Part shown: positions 46,775 through 55,841 of the stretch, piece by piece
Position numbering within the stretch: the first letter of the stretch is position 1
Layout of the letters: each line of letters starts with the position of its first letter
DNA from: an uncultured Vibrio sp.
GTDB lineage: Bacteria > Pseudomonadota > Gammaproteobacteria > Enterobacterales > Vibrionaceae
Reading direction: 5' to 3'
DNA length: 64,000 nucleotides
Assembly (NCBI RefSeq): GCF_963675395.1
Contig: NZ_OY776222.1
Coordinates: forward strand, 1,426,001-1,490,000
Made by a program: the position numbers and the translations under genes
Notes under the pieces: model-generated
Databases searched by the model: none
What the model saw: only the letters and a program-made list of their open reading frames with translations
What the model was told of the DNA's origin: nothing

Positions 46775-48109
46775 TCACCTCATCACAAACAGCTCTTCAT
46801 GATAGTGATGCTCGATATCGAATCGATACTCAGCCAATTGTTGTTTTAATGCGGTAGAAAACGCTTCAGGTCCACAGAAATAAAGCTCATAGTCTGACAA
46901 ATTCCCACACTGTTTAATGATGCGTTGCGCGTTAAGTCTTGGCGATATCTGAGTATCAATAACACTTAATTCAACCTCAGCGTGATGGGCATAACGCCAT
47001 AACTCATCCACTAAATGGCTATCCAAACCGCGTACACAATAGAATAGGTATACTGGCTGATGCGATTTCCGCTCTTTTAATGAAGCAAGTATCGCAAAGA
47101 AAACCGCAATACCAACACCACCAGCAATCCAGATTTGAGGTTTGGTAAGGTCAAACTCTAAACGACCATAAGGTCCTTCCAGAGTTACCTCATCATCTAC
47201 TTTTACTTGGTCGAATAAGCCCGTTGTAAAATCTCCAAGCTCTTTGATCAAAAATCGTAGCTCAGGTTCACCATTAGCCGAGGCAATCGTAAACGGATGC
47301 GGATCTTCATTACCAAATCGTACATAAGCGAATTGTCCTGCTTTATGCCCCTGCCAAGAGTCCGTTGGGGTAACCACCAATTCCATAACACGAGCCTGAG
47401 GGAAAAAGCGCGTCGATTTCACTTTCATACTATGGCGGTTCATTCGACCAACCAAGCCCGATAAGCTATAGATAGCCGCAGCACTTCCAATCAAGGCAAA
47501 TGCGATAGACACATAATGAATCGGATCACCCCAATAAGCTCGCTTGATCAACAAAACGGAATGTATGGCAATCATCAGATAGACAGCGGCCATCAATCGA
47601 TGTGACACTTTGAACGGCTTGTATTTCACCACGCCCCAAAGTGAAATAACGAATAAAACTAATAGAAGATAAAATCCCCACTCTCCGAGACTAAGTCCCA
47701 CATCGCGCAGACCCACTATCGATTGTTCCAATCCTGTTAAGTTATGTCCGGCAGGCCCTTCCCCGCTATGTTTAAGGGGCTCTGCTAGGATTCCCGACTC
47801 GACTAACCATTTAGGCACTTGATACCAAAGCCAATGCACTATGGCTAAACTCACACCAGAAATACCCAACCACTTATGAACTCGATAGGCTTTGTCCATA
47901 CCATTCGCCCAGCGCTCTACAACCGGCAAGCGCAACGCTAACACCATGGCAATGGACATTAAGCCGAGTGCTATCACACCAGAATATTGAATCAACGCTG
48001 AGCGCCAATAAAAAAATTGTGTCGATGACAGCAGTTGTGGTTCGCTCATAAACCACAGAACAGATACGACTGCAATCACGACACATATAGAATTCCGTAC
48101 TGTTTTCAT
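46775..48109 (-). CDS. Ferric-reductase-like flavocytochrome
   Basis: A 444-residue membrane oxidoreductase. The N-terminal half (about 1-215) has six hydrophobic segments of the ferric reductase/NOX heme b domain with histidines HKWLGISG, AIVHWLWY, VSHRLMAA and IAIHSVLL. The C-terminal half is a ferredoxin-reductase module with the FAD motif HPFTIAS, the NAD(P) motif IAGGVGIAVF and the terminal CGPEAF. It would pass electrons from NAD(P)H across the membrane. It precedes the formate dehydrogenase gene, and co-transcription is possible but the gap is 227 bases. Confidence 0.88.
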   Translation of the reverse strand: MKTVRNSICVVIAVVSVLWFMSEPQLLSSTQFFYWRSALIQYSGVIALGLMSIAMVLALRLPVVERWANGMDKAYRVHKWLGISGVSLAIVHWLWYQVPKWLVESGILAEPLKHSGEGPAGHNLTGLEQSIVGLRDVGLSLGEWGFYLLLVLFVISLWGVVKYKPFKVSHRLMAAVYLMIAIHSVLLIKRAYWGDPIHYVSIAFALIGSAAAIYSLSGLVGRMNRHSMKVKSTRFFPQARVMELVVTPTDSWQGHKAGQFAYVRFGNEDPHPFTIASANGEPELRFLIKELGDFTTGLFDQVKVDDEVTLEGPYGRLEFDLTKPQIWIAGGVGIAVFFAILASLKERKSHQPVYLFYCVRGLDSHLVDELWRYAHHAEVELSVIDTQISPRLNAQRIIKQCGNLSDYELYFCGPEAFSTALKQQLAEYRFDIEHHYHEELFVMR

Positions 48110-48320
48110 CTTCGCTACTCCACCACTGGTGACAACTTTAGTTTAGTGCAACCTACGTAAAGCAACGTCAATAACGGTAAAGCTTAGTAAAACGCTTTAT
48201 TTGAGCAGAATTCTACAGAAAACCAACAGGGATTTAACAGTCCGTAGTGCATTCCATCGCTATAGTCTGAGTTGATTTCACCTCAATGCGAGCCAGAAAA
48301 ATAAATAAAGATAATCACCC

Positions 48321-49172
48321 ATGAGAAAGTTACTTTTTTTGATTGCGCTAATGGTCGTCTCACCTTTAAGTCACGCCTCTAAATTACATGAAGATATTTC
48401 TCTTCTTGAGCAACAGATCACTGGTCGCATAGGGATCGCCGTCTGGGATACTCAGACGGATAAACATTGGGCCTATCGTGGTGACGAAAGATTCCCTCTG
48501 GTAGGGACCGTTAAGACGTTAGCATGTGCAACCATGCTGAATGAGATGGACACTGGTATTCTCAGAAAAAACGCAACAGCAGCAGTAGAAAAACACAATA
48601 TGGTGATGTGGTCCCCTATTTTGGACAAGCTTTCCGGACAAAATGTACGTATCGAGCATGCATGCGAAGCCGCCATGTTGATGAACGATAACACGGCAAC
48701 AAACCTGGTTTTAAATGAAATAGGTGGTCCCAAATCGGTCACACTTTTCCTGCGTACCATAGGAGACAAAGCCACAAGACTCGACAGAATTGCGCCAGGC
48801 GTCAACGAAGCCATGCCAGGTGACAAGCATGATACAACAACACCCAACGCTATTGTAAACACTCTGGAAACGCTCATCGATGGCGATGCGCTTTCTTATG
48901 AATCTCGAACTCAATTAAAGATTTGGATGCAAGACAGTAAAGTGTCTGATTCACTCATGCGTTCAGTGTTACCTTCAGGCTGGTCTATCGCAGACCGCTC
49001 AGGTTCTGGTGGAAACGGCTCTCTTGGTTTTAATGCCGTCATCTGGAAAGAAAACCACAAGCCTGTTTATATTAGTATCTATGTTGCAGAAACCGAACTG
49101 TCTCTGCAGGCAAGAGAACAACTCATCGCACACATTAGTCAACTTATTTTGTATAAGTACCAGAACTTCTAA
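48321..49172 (+). CDS. Class A beta-lactamase homologue lacking catalytic residues
   Basis: A 283-residue secreted protein (signal peptide ending SHA near residue 20) that aligns along its whole length with CARB/PSE-type class A penicillinases. Numbering is constant: residue n here equals Ambler n+8. Lys65 (Ambler K73), Asn124 (N132), Asn162 (N170) and the RSG triad 226-228 (CARB form of KTG) are kept. The nucleophile Ser70 is Gly62, Ser130 is Asn122 and Glu166 is Ala158. No frameshift or stop is present. By known mechanism it cannot hydrolyse beta-lactams, so it is either a pseudoenzyme with another role or a decaying gene. Confidence 0.88.
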   Translation: MRKLLFLIALMVVSPLSHASKLHEDISLLEQQITGRIGIAVWDTQTDKHWAYRGDERFPLVGTVKTLACATMLNEMDTGILRKNATAAVEKHNMVMWSPILDKLSGQNVRIEHACEAAMLMNDNTATNLVLNEIGGPKSVTLFLRTIGDKATRLDRIAPGVNEAMPGDKHDTTTPNAIVNTLETLIDGDALSYESRTQLKIWMQDSKVSDSLMRSVLPSGWSIADRSGSGGNGSLGFNAVIWKENHKPVYISIYVAETELSLQAREQLIAHISQLILYKYQNF

Positions 49173-49196
49173 TGATGACATCAACCATAAGATTCA

Positions 49197-49230
49197 AAAT
49201 AAAAAAGGTAGCGACCTAAACGCTACCTTT
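49197..49230 (-). terminator. Terminator of the DUF2158-like small gene (also faces the beta-lactamase homologue)
   Basis: AAAGGTAGCG (49204-49213) pairs with CGCTACCTTT (49221-49230) around 7 bases; on the minus strand TTTTTT follows. Confidence 0.88.
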
Positions 49231-49326
49231 ATCCCTACTTCCACCGCCGCCGCTTACGCCTGTAACGACCATTTTACCTAGATCAGTACCTTTAGTTGCT
49301 ACTACTTCGTCACCGATTTAAAACAT
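49216..49326 (-). pseudogene. DUF2158/YodC-like small gene with a stop at codon 3
   Basis: The minus strand reads ATG TTT TAA ATC GGT GAC and stays open to a TAG at 49216, giving MF*IGDEVVATKGTDLGKMVVTGV plus a Gly-rich tail (37 codons). Read-through resembles the small YodC/DUF2158 type (MFKIGDxV.. KMVVTGV). A good ribosome site (AAAAGGTG) precedes the ATG and a terminator overlaps the end. A single base change, AAA to TAA, explains the loss. A sequencing error is possible. Confidence 0.5.
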
Positions 49327-49581
49327 ATTCAACACCTTTTATGCAGATTGAGACAACGAGTCATTGCGAGGTATTTAATATGAAACAACGTTGTTTACCT
49401 AGTCAGATTTTTTGTCGTTAGGATTACGTTTTCTATTATCTTTCGTACATCAATTTACTATTTTCTCATGCAGATAAACTTCACTGAATCATAAAAAAAC
49501 AAGTAAGCAATTTCCGCGTAGTAAGTTACTATTTCGAGACATAAGAATAGGAGCAACACCTGCTCTAACCGGAGAAGCATC

Positions 49582-50112
49582 ATGACGAAAGGCCTTAAAA
49601 TGCGTGCGTTAGAACGATCAGACCTTCGTTTTATCCACGAACTCAATAACAACCGCAATATCATGGCCTACTGGTTTGAAGAGCCTTACGAATCTTATGA
49701 TGAACTGGAGGAACTTTACCGTAAGCACATTCATGATGATGCAGAAAGGCGTTTTGTTGTAGAAGATGTTGACGGTATTGTTATCGGCTTAGTTGAACTG
49801 ATTGAAATCAACTACATTCATCGAAGTGCAGAGTTTCAGATCATCATTGCTCCTGAACACCAAGGCCGGGGCTACGCGATGGAGATGATCCACCGCGCTT
49901 TAGATTATTCTTTTTCTATTCTCAATCTACGTAAAATTTATCTGCTGGTTGCAGTAGAAAATGAAATCGCCATCCACTTATATAAAAAGTGTGGCTTTAT
50001 CGAAGAGGGCCACTTAGTTGAGGAGTACTTTATTAATGGTGGTTATCGAGACGTTATACGCATGTACATTTTGAAGCATCAATATCAGAAGCAGATAGAA
50101 GAAAAGCAATAA
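49582..50112 (+). CDS. speG: Spermidine N1-acetyltransferase
   Basis: Acetylates spermidine and spermine with acetyl-CoA to control polyamine levels. The 176-residue GNAT protein is close to V. cholerae SpeG as remembered, including RALERSDLRFIHELNNNRNIM, EEPYESYDELEELY, RRFVVED, LVELIEINYIHRSAEFQIIIAPEHQG and KCGFIEEGHLVEEYFINGGY. The acetyl-CoA loop is QGRGYA. CCGGAGAAGCATC precedes the ATG. It converges on the FadL-type gene and shares a terminator with it. Confidence 0.95.
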   Translation: MTKGLKMRALERSDLRFIHELNNNRNIMAYWFEEPYESYDELEELYRKHIHDDAERRFVVEDVDGIVIGLVELIEINYIHRSAEFQIIIAPEHQGRGYAMEMIHRALDYSFSILNLRKIYLLVAVENEIAIHLYKKCGFIEEGHLVEEYFINGGYRDVIRMYILKHQYQKQIEEKQ

Positions 50113-50155
50113 AGCGATTAGTTCGTTACAGCTTAAAACTATCAAATCAGAATAA

Positions 50156-50190
50156 ATAAAACGCGGCTACATGGCTGCGTTTTATTTATT
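50156..50190. terminator. Bidirectional terminator (speG / FadL-family gene)
   Basis: AAAACGCGGC pairs with GCTGCGTTTT (one G-T pair) around a 6-base loop. T-rich on one side, A-rich on the other. Confidence 0.85.
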
Positions 50191-50221
50191 CTGAACTCGG
50201 GATACGGATTGATTCTAATTA

Positions 50222-51343
50222 TTAATTCTTCCAGCTATAACCAAAGCTTAGGAAGTACAACGCGGGGTCACTATATCCAGCCAGTTTAGTTCCGTTCGCC
50301 AGCGTCGATTCCGAGGAGTCAATTATCACCGCTTCAAATGCGACACTTACCGTTTTCTTCTCATCCCATTTGTAGTCAACCCCGGTGCCTAATCGGTATG
50401 CGTCACCTGTCGGAACCGTAATATCACCCTTAGACTGTTCTTCATACATGCTGCTATCAAATGCTAATCCTGCATTCCACATCAACCTGTCGCTTACTTG
50501 ATATTGGGTACCAAAGGCGACCTGGTAAGTATCCTGAGTATCGACGTTCAATGTAGTTTGGTATTCACTCCAGTCTTGCCAGTTCACGTTACCCATCCAC
50601 GCCAACTTGTCGTTTACCTGATTATAGATACTGAATACAACCTGCTGTGGCGCGACAGATTTTGTGCTTTCAAACTCAAATTCAGTTTCACTCAAGTAAG
50701 ATAAACCGAAACGTGTACGCGGTGACAACTCGTATAAAACACCGATACGACCATTCACCTGAACATCATTGTCATCACCCTCTAACGAGAAGTTACTATT
50801 TGCTGTACTGGCGTTCGCCTCTATTTGATATTTACCGTACTGAACACCGAGAGCTGCACCAAGTGACCACTGCTCATTAATCCGGTAGGAAGCACTCGGT
50901 TGGATTGTTACCGCCTGTGTAATCGCAGTAGGAATATCTAATTTAGCCACAGTTCTGTCCACCAACCCTTCATAGCCCAACCCAAGGCCGTAGTTACCAT
51001 ATAAACCGATACCTAACGTCCATTTGTCGTTCATCTGCTGGCTATAAAATGCTGATCCCATAGGCACAAAGCCAATCACATTACCTGCATCACCCGCCAA
51101 TGTGTCCAGCTCCGCATCACCGTAAAGACTGATGAGGTGGCCAGAAAAAGATTGCCCAGAGACATTTGCCAAACCTGCTGGGTTTGCCGCCATAACAGAT
51201 GCATCATGCGCTCTTGCGGCCATCCCCGCAGAGGCTAAACCAATATCTGTCGTATTTGTTTCGTATAGGTATAAACCCGCCGCTTGAACCGTGGCACAAG
51301 TAAGTAAAGAGCTAGCCACGACGATTTTTGAAAGATAATTCAT
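50222..51343 (-). CDS. OmpP1/FadL family outer-membrane transporter
   Basis: Outer-membrane channel for long-chain fatty acids or other hydrophobic compounds. The 373-residue precursor has a Sec signal (cleavage after VQAAG-type site near residue 22). Mature residues start with the plug region (TDIGLASAGMAARAHDASVMAANPAGLANVSGQSFSG), which contains the NPA motif of the family. The C terminus, FLSFGYSWKN, ends near the membrane without the classical terminal Phe, as in some FadL members. It lies head-to-tail with another outer-membrane gene. Confidence 0.9.
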   Translation of the reverse strand: MNYLSKIVVASSLLTCATVQAAGLYLYETNTTDIGLASAGMAARAHDASVMAANPAGLANVSGQSFSGHLISLYGDAELDTLAGDAGNVIGFVPMGSAFYSQQMNDKWTLGIGLYGNYGLGLGYEGLVDRTVAKLDIPTAITQAVTIQPSASYRINEQWSLGAALGVQYGKYQIEANASTANSNFSLEGDDNDVQVNGRIGVLYELSPRTRFGLSYLSETEFEFESTKSVAPQQVVFSIYNQVNDKLAWMGNVNWQDWSEYQTTLNVDTQDTYQVAFGTQYQVSDRLMWNAGLAFDSSMYEEQSKGDITVPTGDAYRLGTGVDYKWDEKKTVSVAFEAVIIDSSESTLANGTKLAGYSDPALYFLSFGYSWKN

Positions 51344-51445
51344 ACTAAAAAACCGTTATTTTTATATAGAACCCATGCCACAATTAACGTTGTAGCTCAT
51401 TCAAAAACAGATCTATTCTGACCATCTAAAATCAGCCAATTGACC

Positions 51446-52237
51446 TTAGAATTGGTAGTTAAACTCGATGCGATGATCGCCATCGCCAAAATTAACGTGT
51501 TCATTCCAGTTGGCAAAATAACGCACATTTGTACGTGGGTTAATTTGGTAAGACAAGGCAAATTCATGAGTGAAAATATTATCTTCACCAGCGTAGTACG
51601 TATCTTTATATTGGCTAGAGCCAGATAAAGTGTGCATATACATTGGGTTATAGTTAATCCAGATTTTATCCGTTAATTCAACTTTGCCGTACATGCCAAG
51701 GACAGTGAAAGTGCCTGGAATTTCATAACCTTTATCATCGCCACTGTAATCATTCGCGACAGTGACACCCGCGCCCGCTAACGGAAATAGCTGGAATGGA
51801 CCCCATTTAGGCAGCGCTTGAATAAAGCTGTAAGATGCATCGAGCTTATCTCCATCAACGTCATAGTTCACATCCAGTTGACGACCAAGACCCTTTGCCA
51901 TTTCTACTTGGAAATTACGTAAGCGGAAAGAGTCAATACTGTCGTCCACATTGCCATACAAAGCGTCGTCGTTGTCTCGAATGCCCAAGAACTCTCCGCC
52001 GATACCCTTCATTTCTATGACATTCATAGCCATAGTACCTGGCTGACTAGGTTGATAAGTTTGACCGATTTTAATATTTAAGCCCTTATCGGTAATACCA
52101 AAGCCAGCTTGTGTATAAACAGCAAGTGGATCTGACATATCTTGTACTTGTTCGTCATTATCTGTTTGCGCATAGGCTGTAGATGCAAATTGAAGAGCAA
52201 CTGTCAAAATTGCAACTGTTGTTTTAACTAAATTCAT
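51446..52237 (-). CDS. Outer-membrane beta-barrel protein, unassigned (Tsx-like size)
   Basis: A 263-residue precursor with a signal peptide (cleavage after AYA, about residue 23). It has alternating beta-strand sequence and a C-terminal aromatic end, EFNYQF, typical of substrates of the Bam machinery. Repeated YNPMYMHTLSG / YQINPRTNVRYFANW strands suggest 10-12 strands. Size fits nucleoside-channel (Tsx/OmpK) proteins, but I do not see their signature sequences, so substrate and family remain open. It is upstream of the FadL-type gene, 102 bases away, same strand. Confidence 0.75.
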   Translation of the reverse strand: MNLVKTTVAILTVALQFASTAYAQTDNDEQVQDMSDPLAVYTQAGFGITDKGLNIKIGQTYQPSQPGTMAMNVIEMKGIGGEFLGIRDNDDALYGNVDDSIDSFRLRNFQVEMAKGLGRQLDVNYDVDGDKLDASYSFIQALPKWGPFQLFPLAGAGVTVANDYSGDDKGYEIPGTFTVLGMYGKVELTDKIWINYNPMYMHTLSGSSQYKDTYYAGEDNIFTHEFALSYQINPRTNVRYFANWNEHVNFGDGDHRIEFNYQF

Positions 52238-52750
52238 AAAACGGTACCCATTTAAAGACTATTAATTTGTTTACGCCTTTAGGTGTCATCAAGAGACATA
52301 AATTAAAAATCTTGGCGATGAAATATAATAAAAACAGCTCAAGAACATAGACAACTGACGCGTATACTAAAATAAATTAACTCTTCATATAAATTCAATC
52401 ACAGCCATTTATACTTTGTATCAGTGGAATTTTGGTAAGGGTCCAAGACAATGCAAATGCTAACAGATTGTAACTTTAAACATTTACTCTACGGAACGAC
52501 ATAGAAACTTAGATACAACACGCGAATAAACGAATAAAATTGATGTACCACCACCTTACAAACAGCAACGAAAAGACCAGTGCATTGAAAAATTTAGAAT
52601 TTCTTGTTTGTCATATTGCAGGATAATACCTAACAGAACTAATTAGACCATATAATCTATTGCTGTATTATTAAGTCAAAGCATGTAAAATTTGAAAAAT
52701 CAATACATTTCAGGCAAATCCATGTCGACATGTTATTAATTTGCTTGGAT
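52238..52750. other. AT-rich intergenic region left of IS30
   Basis: 513 bases containing the promoter of the outer-membrane gene. No gene, repeat or RNA structure was recognised. Confidence 0.4.
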
Positions 52751-53827
52751 TCAAGTACGAAGTGCGACACCTCTGAACATAAAAACAGTAAGGTGCGATA
52801 ATCATGAACTTTGCTCCCGCCAAGAAGTAAAAAACATGAAATACACGCACCTCACTGAGAACGAAAGGTATATGATTTCTGCTCTCAGAAAGCAAGGAAT
52901 TAGTACCGTTAAAATAGCTAAACAACTGGGGCGTCACAAAGCCACTATCTATCGAGAAGTTGAACGTAATTGCCGTTACAACAAGTTCTTCGATAGGTAC
53001 TCTTATCAACCAGAACGGGCACAGCAAATGGCGCGCAACCGGCTGAGCCGCTCACGGCGAAATAAGCGCTACAGCAAAATCGACTTCAAGTTGCCTGAAG
53101 CCTTGCTACGACTGGATTGGAGCCCTGACCAAATCGTCGGATACTTAAGGATGAGAGGCTATCCGACAATGAGTCATGAGCTCATTTATCAGCACATCTG
53201 GAACGACAAAACTCTCGGTGGAACACTGTGGAAACACCTACGCCAGTCCACTAAGAAAAGGCGTAAAAGGTATAACTCAAAAGACAGCCGAGGACGGCTG
53301 GCGGCAAAGCGTCATATCACCGAAAGACCTGCAAAAGCTGAGCACAGAAAAGAGCCTGGTCATTGGGAAATTGATACCGTCGTTGGCCGCGGAACCAAGC
53401 ACTGTATCGTGACTTTAGTCGACAGAATGACTGGCTACACTTTTATTGGGCAAATGGACGATAGAACAAGCGGGTCGCTCAACGTAAGAATGAGCAAAAT
53501 CATGACCCGCTCTGACTTACCTTTTAAGACGATAACTGCGGATAACGGCACTGAATTTCATGGTTATGCACAACTAGAAAAACATCATAACTGTTTGTTT
53601 TACTTTGCAAATCCATACCATTCATGGGAACGAGGCACTAATGAAAACACCAATGGCTTGATACGACAATACTTACCAAAACGAACTTCCATGTCACACG
53701 TGACACAGAAGCTCTGCAATGAAATTGCGGACAAACTAAACACGCGCCCACGCAAAAGACTTGGGTATAGGACACCAACGGAGTATATTCATGCGCATCT
53801 GTAGAAAGTGTCGCACTTCAAACTTGA
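52751..53827. mobile_element. IS30 family insertion sequence, about 1077 bp
   Basis: One transposase gene flanked by imperfect inverted repeats. The left end reads TCAAGTACGAAGTGCGACAC and the right end, read inward, TCAAGTTTGAAGTGCGACAC. The exact outer ends and any 2-3-bp target duplication could not be fixed by eye. Confidence 0.85.
52836..53804 (+). CDS. IS30 family transposase
   Basis: A 322-residue DDE transposase. The N-terminal HTH reads TENERYMISALRKQGISTVKIAKQLGRHKATIYREVERN. The catalytic core has HWEIDTVVG (first Asp), TADNGTEF (second Asp) and SWERGTNENTNGLIRQYLP (Glu), the hallmark order of IS30. The frame is intact, so the element may be active. Confidence 0.96.
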   Translation: MKYTHLTENERYMISALRKQGISTVKIAKQLGRHKATIYREVERNCRYNKFFDRYSYQPERAQQMARNRLSRSRRNKRYSKIDFKLPEALLRLDWSPDQIVGYLRMRGYPTMSHELIYQHIWNDKTLGGTLWKHLRQSTKKRRKRYNSKDSRGRLAAKRHITERPAKAEHRKEPGHWEIDTVVGRGTKHCIVTLVDRMTGYTFIGQMDDRTSGSLNVRMSKIMTRSDLPFKTITADNGTEFHGYAQLEKHHNCLFYFANPYHSWERGTNENTNGLIRQYLPKRTSMSHVTQKLCNEIADKLNTRPRKRLGYRTPTEYIHAHL

Positions 53828-54146
53828 TACTAAGTTGTAAACCCAAATAAAAAGTAAGAAAGTGAACTTTTGTCTCAATAACAACACACTAAAAGACGCC
53901 AGTATTATCGCCTTGTTGCCTTTAAAACAAGCGAAACAGTTTAGAAACGTTTTTAAGAATCGTACCGCTAAGTTTATGGAAGTCTGATATAAAAGACAAT
54001 TCAGTCAATAACGTTTTTACACTCCAACTCATTACTTTCATTGACGTTTCTTGCTACCTTTATCCAGTTTCGCGATCTTATCGACACAATTTTTTGTCAA
54101 GCCATACTATGCTTACAGTGAATATAATCCACTTAAGGGCGTGGTT
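53828..54146. other. Intergenic region upstream of uspA
   Basis: 319 bases with the uspA promoter. An open frame runs upstream of uspA from 54051 but has no ribosome site. No other feature recognised. Confidence 0.45.
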
Positions 54147-54572
54147 ATGAAATACAAACATATTCTTGTCGCACTGGAACTTTCTGATGAGAGCACTGTG
54201 CTGATTGATAGAGCAGTAGAAATGGCAAACTATCTCGACTCCGACATTTCATTCATCCATGTGGATGGTACTCATGGTGAGATCTATCGTGAGCTCGTGG
54301 ATATTAAAGCAAATCCAGAGCATGTGCCTCTAAATGAGCATTCGATGGAGTGTTTAAAAACGTTCAGTGAATACATGGACTATCCACTGAAGCACTTCTT
54401 TGTTGGGACAGGTGACTTGGCAGACAAGCTAGAAACAACCATTAAAGAGCAAGAAGTCGATCTGCTTATTTGTGGTCACCATCAGGATCTGTGGAGCAAG
54501 CTTATCTCTTACTCTCGTCATCTCATAAATAAGTCACCAGTCGACATTCTGGTTGTGCCGATTCACGACTAG
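54147..54572 (+). CDS. uspA: Universal stress protein A
   Basis: Small cytoplasmic stress protein induced by growth arrest in relatives. The ATG at 54147 gives 141 residues, matching E. coli UspA in length and in motifs (MKYKHILVALELS, SFIHVDG, GTGDLADKLETTIKEQEVDLLICGHHQDLWSKLISYSRHLI, VDILVVPI). As in E. coli UspA, the ATP-binding glycine motif of other Usp proteins is absent. AAGGGCGTGG precedes the start. The IS5 insertion duplicated its terminator's T-run but left the gene intact. Confidence 0.93.
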   Translation: MKYKHILVALELSDESTVLIDRAVEMANYLDSDISFIHVDGTHGEIYRELVDIKANPEHVPLNEHSMECLKTFSEYMDYPLKHFFVGTGDLADKLETTIKEQEVDLLICGHHQDLWSKLISYSRHLINKSPVDILVVPIHD

Positions 54573-54608
54573 GGTTCTGTCAATCAAATACGATATCCAA
54601 TATAAAGC

Positions 54609-54640
54609 AAAAGCCGATAGTGAATCACCATCGGCTTTTT
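54609..54640 (+). terminator. Rho-independent terminator of uspA
   Basis: AAAAGCCGAT (54609-54618) pairs with ATCGGCTTTT (54630-54639). The T-run overlaps the 9-bp target duplicated by the adjacent IS5. Confidence 0.9.
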
Positions 54641-54645
54641 AGTAT

Positions 54646-55684
54646 GGCGTTGTTGATCAAATCAGGTAAAGGACGTAGCTAGCCTACGGAACTACCTGTT
54701 AGTTTCTAATAGGCATACCTAGCCCTAGGACTTTGTTAATTGCTTTGACATTTGCCAACGCCTCCCCAACTTGAGCGTTATAACATCTCAAGCTCAATGT
54801 ACCGCTAGTCAGTCCTTTATATCGGGACATTGCCGTCTCAGAGATTGAACGGTTGTGATAGCCAGAGTCGTTTTTCCACTGAGCTAACGCATCGTTCTTA
54901 AGTGCATCTACCGCCTCATTCCGAGGGTGTCCCTCTTCCCAATAACCAGCATTTTTTCTAGGAGGTATAAGAGGTTTGCAACCCTTACTCTGCAATACTT
55001 CATGGCATTTTTTCGTGTCGTAAGCACCATCTGCTGATACGGAATGAACTTTTCTACGAAGCGGATTCAATAATGTTGGGAGAACTTCGCTATCACCAAC
55101 ATTGACGAGGCTGACTTCTGCGCTAATCACATCATGGGTATCGACATCAACGGCCAGATGCAGTTTACGCCAAGTCCTACGTTTTTCTGCTCCATGCTTT
55201 TTAACTTTCCATTCGCCTTCACCGAAGACTTTCAGACCTGTCGAATCAATGGCGATATGGCGAATTGAGCCTTTAGATTTGTTCTTGTATTTTACCTGAA
55301 CGGTCTTTGAACGCTTGCTAATACTGGTGTAGTTAGGGGAGCGCAAAGGGACGTTCATCAAGGCAAATATGGAGTCGATAAAACCTTGAAGCGCACGTAA
55401 CGGGAGAGAAAATATCCCTTTAATCATCAAAGCTGTTTCAATAGCAGTATCAGAAAATTGAAAGCCTCTTCCACGTTTGCCATGGTGGTTTTTGCATTGC
55501 CACGCTTCAACGACTGAGTCGTCAATCCAAAACGTTACCGAGCCTCGCTTGCACAAGGCTTCATTATACTCACTCCAGTTCACTATCTTCTTCTTCGATT
55601 TACCCATAACAACACCATGCTTCTACTACATGGGATCAGATCGCAGGACTGAGGAAAGGTTCAACTGATTTAGTCAACAATGCC
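54646..55684. mobile_element. IS5 family insertion sequence (IS903-like), 1039 bp
   Basis: Terminal inverted repeats GGCGTTGTTGATCAAATCAG (left) and, read inward, GGCATTGTTGACTAAATCAG (right). A perfect 9-bp target duplication TTTTAGTAT lies at 54637-54645 and 55685-55693. The intact duplication and transposase point to a recent insertion. Confidence 0.96.
54699..55607 (-). CDS. IS5 family transposase
   Basis: A 302-residue DDE transposase of the IS903 type. Catalytic regions: IAIDSTGLKVFGEGEWK (first Asp), SADGAYDT (second Asp) and the C-terminal Y-x2-R-x3-E region HNRSISETAMSRYKGL. The frame is intact. MGKSKKKIVNWSEYNEALCKRGS is the usual N terminus of Vibrio members. Confidence 0.96.
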   Translation of the reverse strand: MGKSKKKIVNWSEYNEALCKRGSVTFWIDDSVVEAWQCKNHHGKRGRGFQFSDTAIETALMIKGIFSLPLRALQGFIDSIFALMNVPLRSPNYTSISKRSKTVQVKYKNKSKGSIRHIAIDSTGLKVFGEGEWKVKKHGAEKRRTWRKLHLAVDVDTHDVISAEVSLVNVGDSEVLPTLLNPLRRKVHSVSADGAYDTKKCHEVLQSKGCKPLIPPRKNAGYWEEGHPRNEAVDALKNDALAQWKNDSGYHNRSISETAMSRYKGLTSGTLSLRCYNAQVGEALANVKAINKVLGLGMPIRN

Positions 55685-55841
55685 TTTTAGTATCGACGTT
55701 AAAATATAGACTCAGCCTGATGTGAAAATTCTCCATCAATTAGATACTTAACTTGCATCTGGTTAGATCCGATGTTTGACCAAAGCATACCACCGCTTTG
55801 ACAACAACTATCGCCTGCTGTTTATTCAGTTAGAAGAGAAA

